Below are positions 62,568 through 64,000 of a stretch of DNA of 64,000 nt, piece after piece. This DNA is from Alteromonadales bacterium alter-6D02 (lineage in GTDB: Bacteria; Pseudomonadota; Gammaproteobacteria; Enterobacterales; Psychrobiaceae). Numbering within the stretch: position 1 is the first letter of the stretch; every line of letters starts with the position of its first letter. Where the stretch lies: the NCBI GenBank assembly GCA_002835545.1, contig PIZK01000026.1:1-64000 (forward strand), given 5' to 3'. A program made the position numbers and the translations under genes. Below the pieces are notes generated by a model. That model was not told the origin of the DNA. It did not search any database and saw only the letters and a program-made list of their open reading frames with translations.

Positions 62568-64000
62568 ATGAGTTTAGCTCAAAATCAGGTTAAAAAGAAA
62601 AACACGCCTATAGGCATGTTAGTCTTAGGGCCTTTAATGATGGCGATGACCGTTCTTATGCCATCACCGTTTACAGGAATGAGTGATACCGCATGGTTAA
62701 CGCTGGGACTGGCCTTGTGGATGGCAATATGGTGGGTCAGTGAAGCAACTCCTGTGGCTGTAACGGCTTTCTTGCCATTAATTGTCGCTCCTATTGTTGG
62801 AGTTGCCCCGATTAAAGTGGCCACTGCCTCTTACGCTCATCCATTAATATTTTTATTTTTAGGTGGTTTTTTAATCTCTATAGCGATGGAGCGTTGGAAT
62901 TTACATCAACGTATCGCATTAAAAACAATGGCGTTTGTTGGAAGCAAGCCGAGCCAGCAAATCGCTGGCTTGATGGCTGTTACTGCCTTTTTATCAATGT
63001 GGATGTCTAATACTGCGACCTCTGTAATGATGTTGCCAATTGGCCTTTCAATTATTGAAATGGTTAATCAAACGCGACAACAACCAAATAAAAGCTTCTC
63101 AAAAGCGATGCTTTTATCAATTGCATTCTCTGCCAGTATCGGTGGCTTAGCAACGTTAATAGGTACACCGCCAAATGCTCTCATGGCGGCATACCTTGCT
63201 GAGAATTACGAGATTGAAATTGGTTTTGCTCAGTGGATGATGGTGGGGCTACCACTAAGTGCGTTAATGTTAGTGATTTGTTGGTTCTTACTAACCAGAG
63301 TTTGTTTTAATTTACATGATGTTGAAAGGGTCGATACGACATCGATGTTTAAAGATAAGTTAAGCGCGTTAGGGAATATATCTAAAGGTGAAAAGCTTGT
63401 ACTAATGTTGTTTATTGCAGCCGCTTTAGGTTGGATTTTTAGACCATTAATAGGTAAAACCACAGGCTTGGCGATTAGTGATACAGGAATTGCGATGTTT
63501 ATTGGGTTATTACTGTTTGTCATTCCAGTTGATCGAAAAACGGATACGCGCATTCTTGATTGGGAAGATACTAAAAAATTACCTTGGGGTGTGTTATTAC
63601 TCTTTGGCGGTGGTTTAGCATTAGCAGGTTTAATCAAAAAATCAGGCTTAGCTGCCTATATTGGACTACAGCTAGAAAGTACGGCTAACTTCCCTATATT
63701 GGCAGCTGTGCTTGTTGTTACCATTACTATTATGTTCTTAACCGAAGTAACAAGTAATACCGCGACAACGGCGAGTTTTTTACCATTACTTGGCCCAATA
63801 GCTGTAACGCTCACCGATGGCCCTATGACATTAGTTATTCCGGCAGCATTGGCGGCAAGTTGTGCCTTTATGATGCCTGTGGCTACGCCTCCTAATGCAG
63901 TGGTATTTAGCTCTGGGCAATTACGTATTGTTGATATGGCTAAAGCCGGTTTTTGGCTTAATATTGCAGCGATTGTGCTAATTTCTGGCCTAATGCTAAC
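62568..64000 (+). CDS. DASS/SLC13-family anion transporter, cut by window end
   Basis: The frame from ATG 62568 (AGGG 7 bases upstream) stays open to the window end and is incomplete at its C-terminus (about 477 codons seen). It encodes a membrane protein with many helices. Family marks are WWVSEATPVAVTAFLPLI, the SMWMSNTATSVMMLP motif (first SNT), GGLATLIGTPPNALM and, in the second half, EVTSNTATTASFLPL (second SNT). These give the divalent-anion/sodium symporter (DASS) family, which takes up succinate, malate or similar acids with Na+. It follows the porin by 150 bases and is probably controlled with it by DctB/DctD. A terminator is not visible between them. Confidence 0.9.
   Translation, partial: MSLAQNQVKKKNTPIGMLVLGPLMMAMTVLMPSPFTGMSDTAWLTLGLALWMAIWWVSEATPVAVTAFLPLIVAPIVGVAPIKVATASYAHPLIFLFLGGFLISIAMERWNLHQRIALKTMAFVGSKPSQQIAGLMAVTAFLSMWMSNTATSVMMLPIGLSIIEMVNQTRQQPNKSFSKAMLLSIAFSASIGGLATLIGTPPNALMAAYLAENYEIEIGFAQWMMVGLPLSALMLVICWFLLTRVCFNLHDVERVDTTSMFKDKLSALGNISKGEKLVLMLFIAAALGWIFRPLIGKTTGLAISDTGIAMFIGLLLFVIPVDRKTDTRILDWEDTKKLPWGVLLLFGGGLALAGLIKKSGLAAYIGLQLESTANFPILAAVLVVTITIMFLTEVTSNTATTASFLPLLGPIAVTLTDGPMTLVIPAALAASCAFMMPVATPPNAVVFSSGQLRIVDMAKAGFWLNIAAIVLISGLML

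Overview
The window reads as a chromosomal segment of a marine gammaproteobacterium of the Alteromonadales, most like Colwelliaceae (Thalassotalea/Colwellia type). The reasons are moderately low G+C, typical gamma housekeeping genes (bolA, gshB, rsmE, pgi, ybiT, argO/argP), a complete exosortase A (XrtA) polysaccharide locus, and many small palindromic intergenic repeats. The genus is an inference from memory of protein families. I saw no tRNA, rRNA, CRISPR array, insertion sequence or prophage.

Layout. (1) 0-4.6 kb: a YjbH-type outer-membrane polysaccharide protein and a lipoprotein of unknown function on the minus strand, flanked by two arrays of hairpin repeats. (2) 4.6-11 kb: a beta-CASP metallo-hydrolase followed by pgi, manC and manB, which supply GDP-mannose. 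(3) 11.4-16 kb: the housekeeping group rsmE-gshB-bolA, then a dipeptidyl peptidase IV lipoprotein gene interrupted by one in-frame TGA. (4) 16.2-40.5 kb: the XrtA/PEP-CTERM exopolysaccharide locus. Its minus-strand arm holds prsR, prsK, an AAA ATPase, a beta-barrel protein, a tyrosine autokinase, a chain-length protein and an export lipoprotein. Its plus-strand arm holds the priming glycosyltransferase, a deacetylase, a FemAB-like protein, exosortase A, four glycosyltransferases, an asparagine-synthase-like amidotransferase, an O-ligase/polymerase and a small ABM-like protein. The arms diverge from a 600-bp control region that contains a MITE-like palindrome. (5) 41-44 kb: a long-form aconitase B. 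(6) 44-46.5 kb: soxR facing a canonical SoxR-box promoter that reads into an unlisted 44-residue gene and a VOC-fold protein, then a CPA2 antiporter. (7) 46.5-51.7 kb: an M13 peptidase, a serine hydrolase and a BlaI/BlaR1-like pair with its own operators. (8) 51.7-57.9 kb: nagB, ybiT, argO/argP and a heme-c chemoreceptor. (9) 58-64 kb: dctB-dctD, a porin behind a sigma-54 promoter, and a DASS transporter cut by the window end.

How the genes work together. Pgi, ManC and ManB convert glucose-6-P toward GDP-mannose. The XrtA arm would prime, elongate, modify, polymerise and export a polysaccharide, with tyrosine-kinase and PrsK/PrsR control. Exosortase A would process PEP-CTERM proteins encoded elsewhere, since none is seen here. 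DctB/DctD would sense C4-dicarboxylates and, with sigma-54, switch on the porin and probably the uptake carrier.

The items most worth a second look are the SoxR-driven small gene, the in-frame stop in the peptidase gene, the covarying hairpin-repeat family, the Bacteroidota-like aconitase, and the c-heme chemoreceptor. No wholly new system is claimed.
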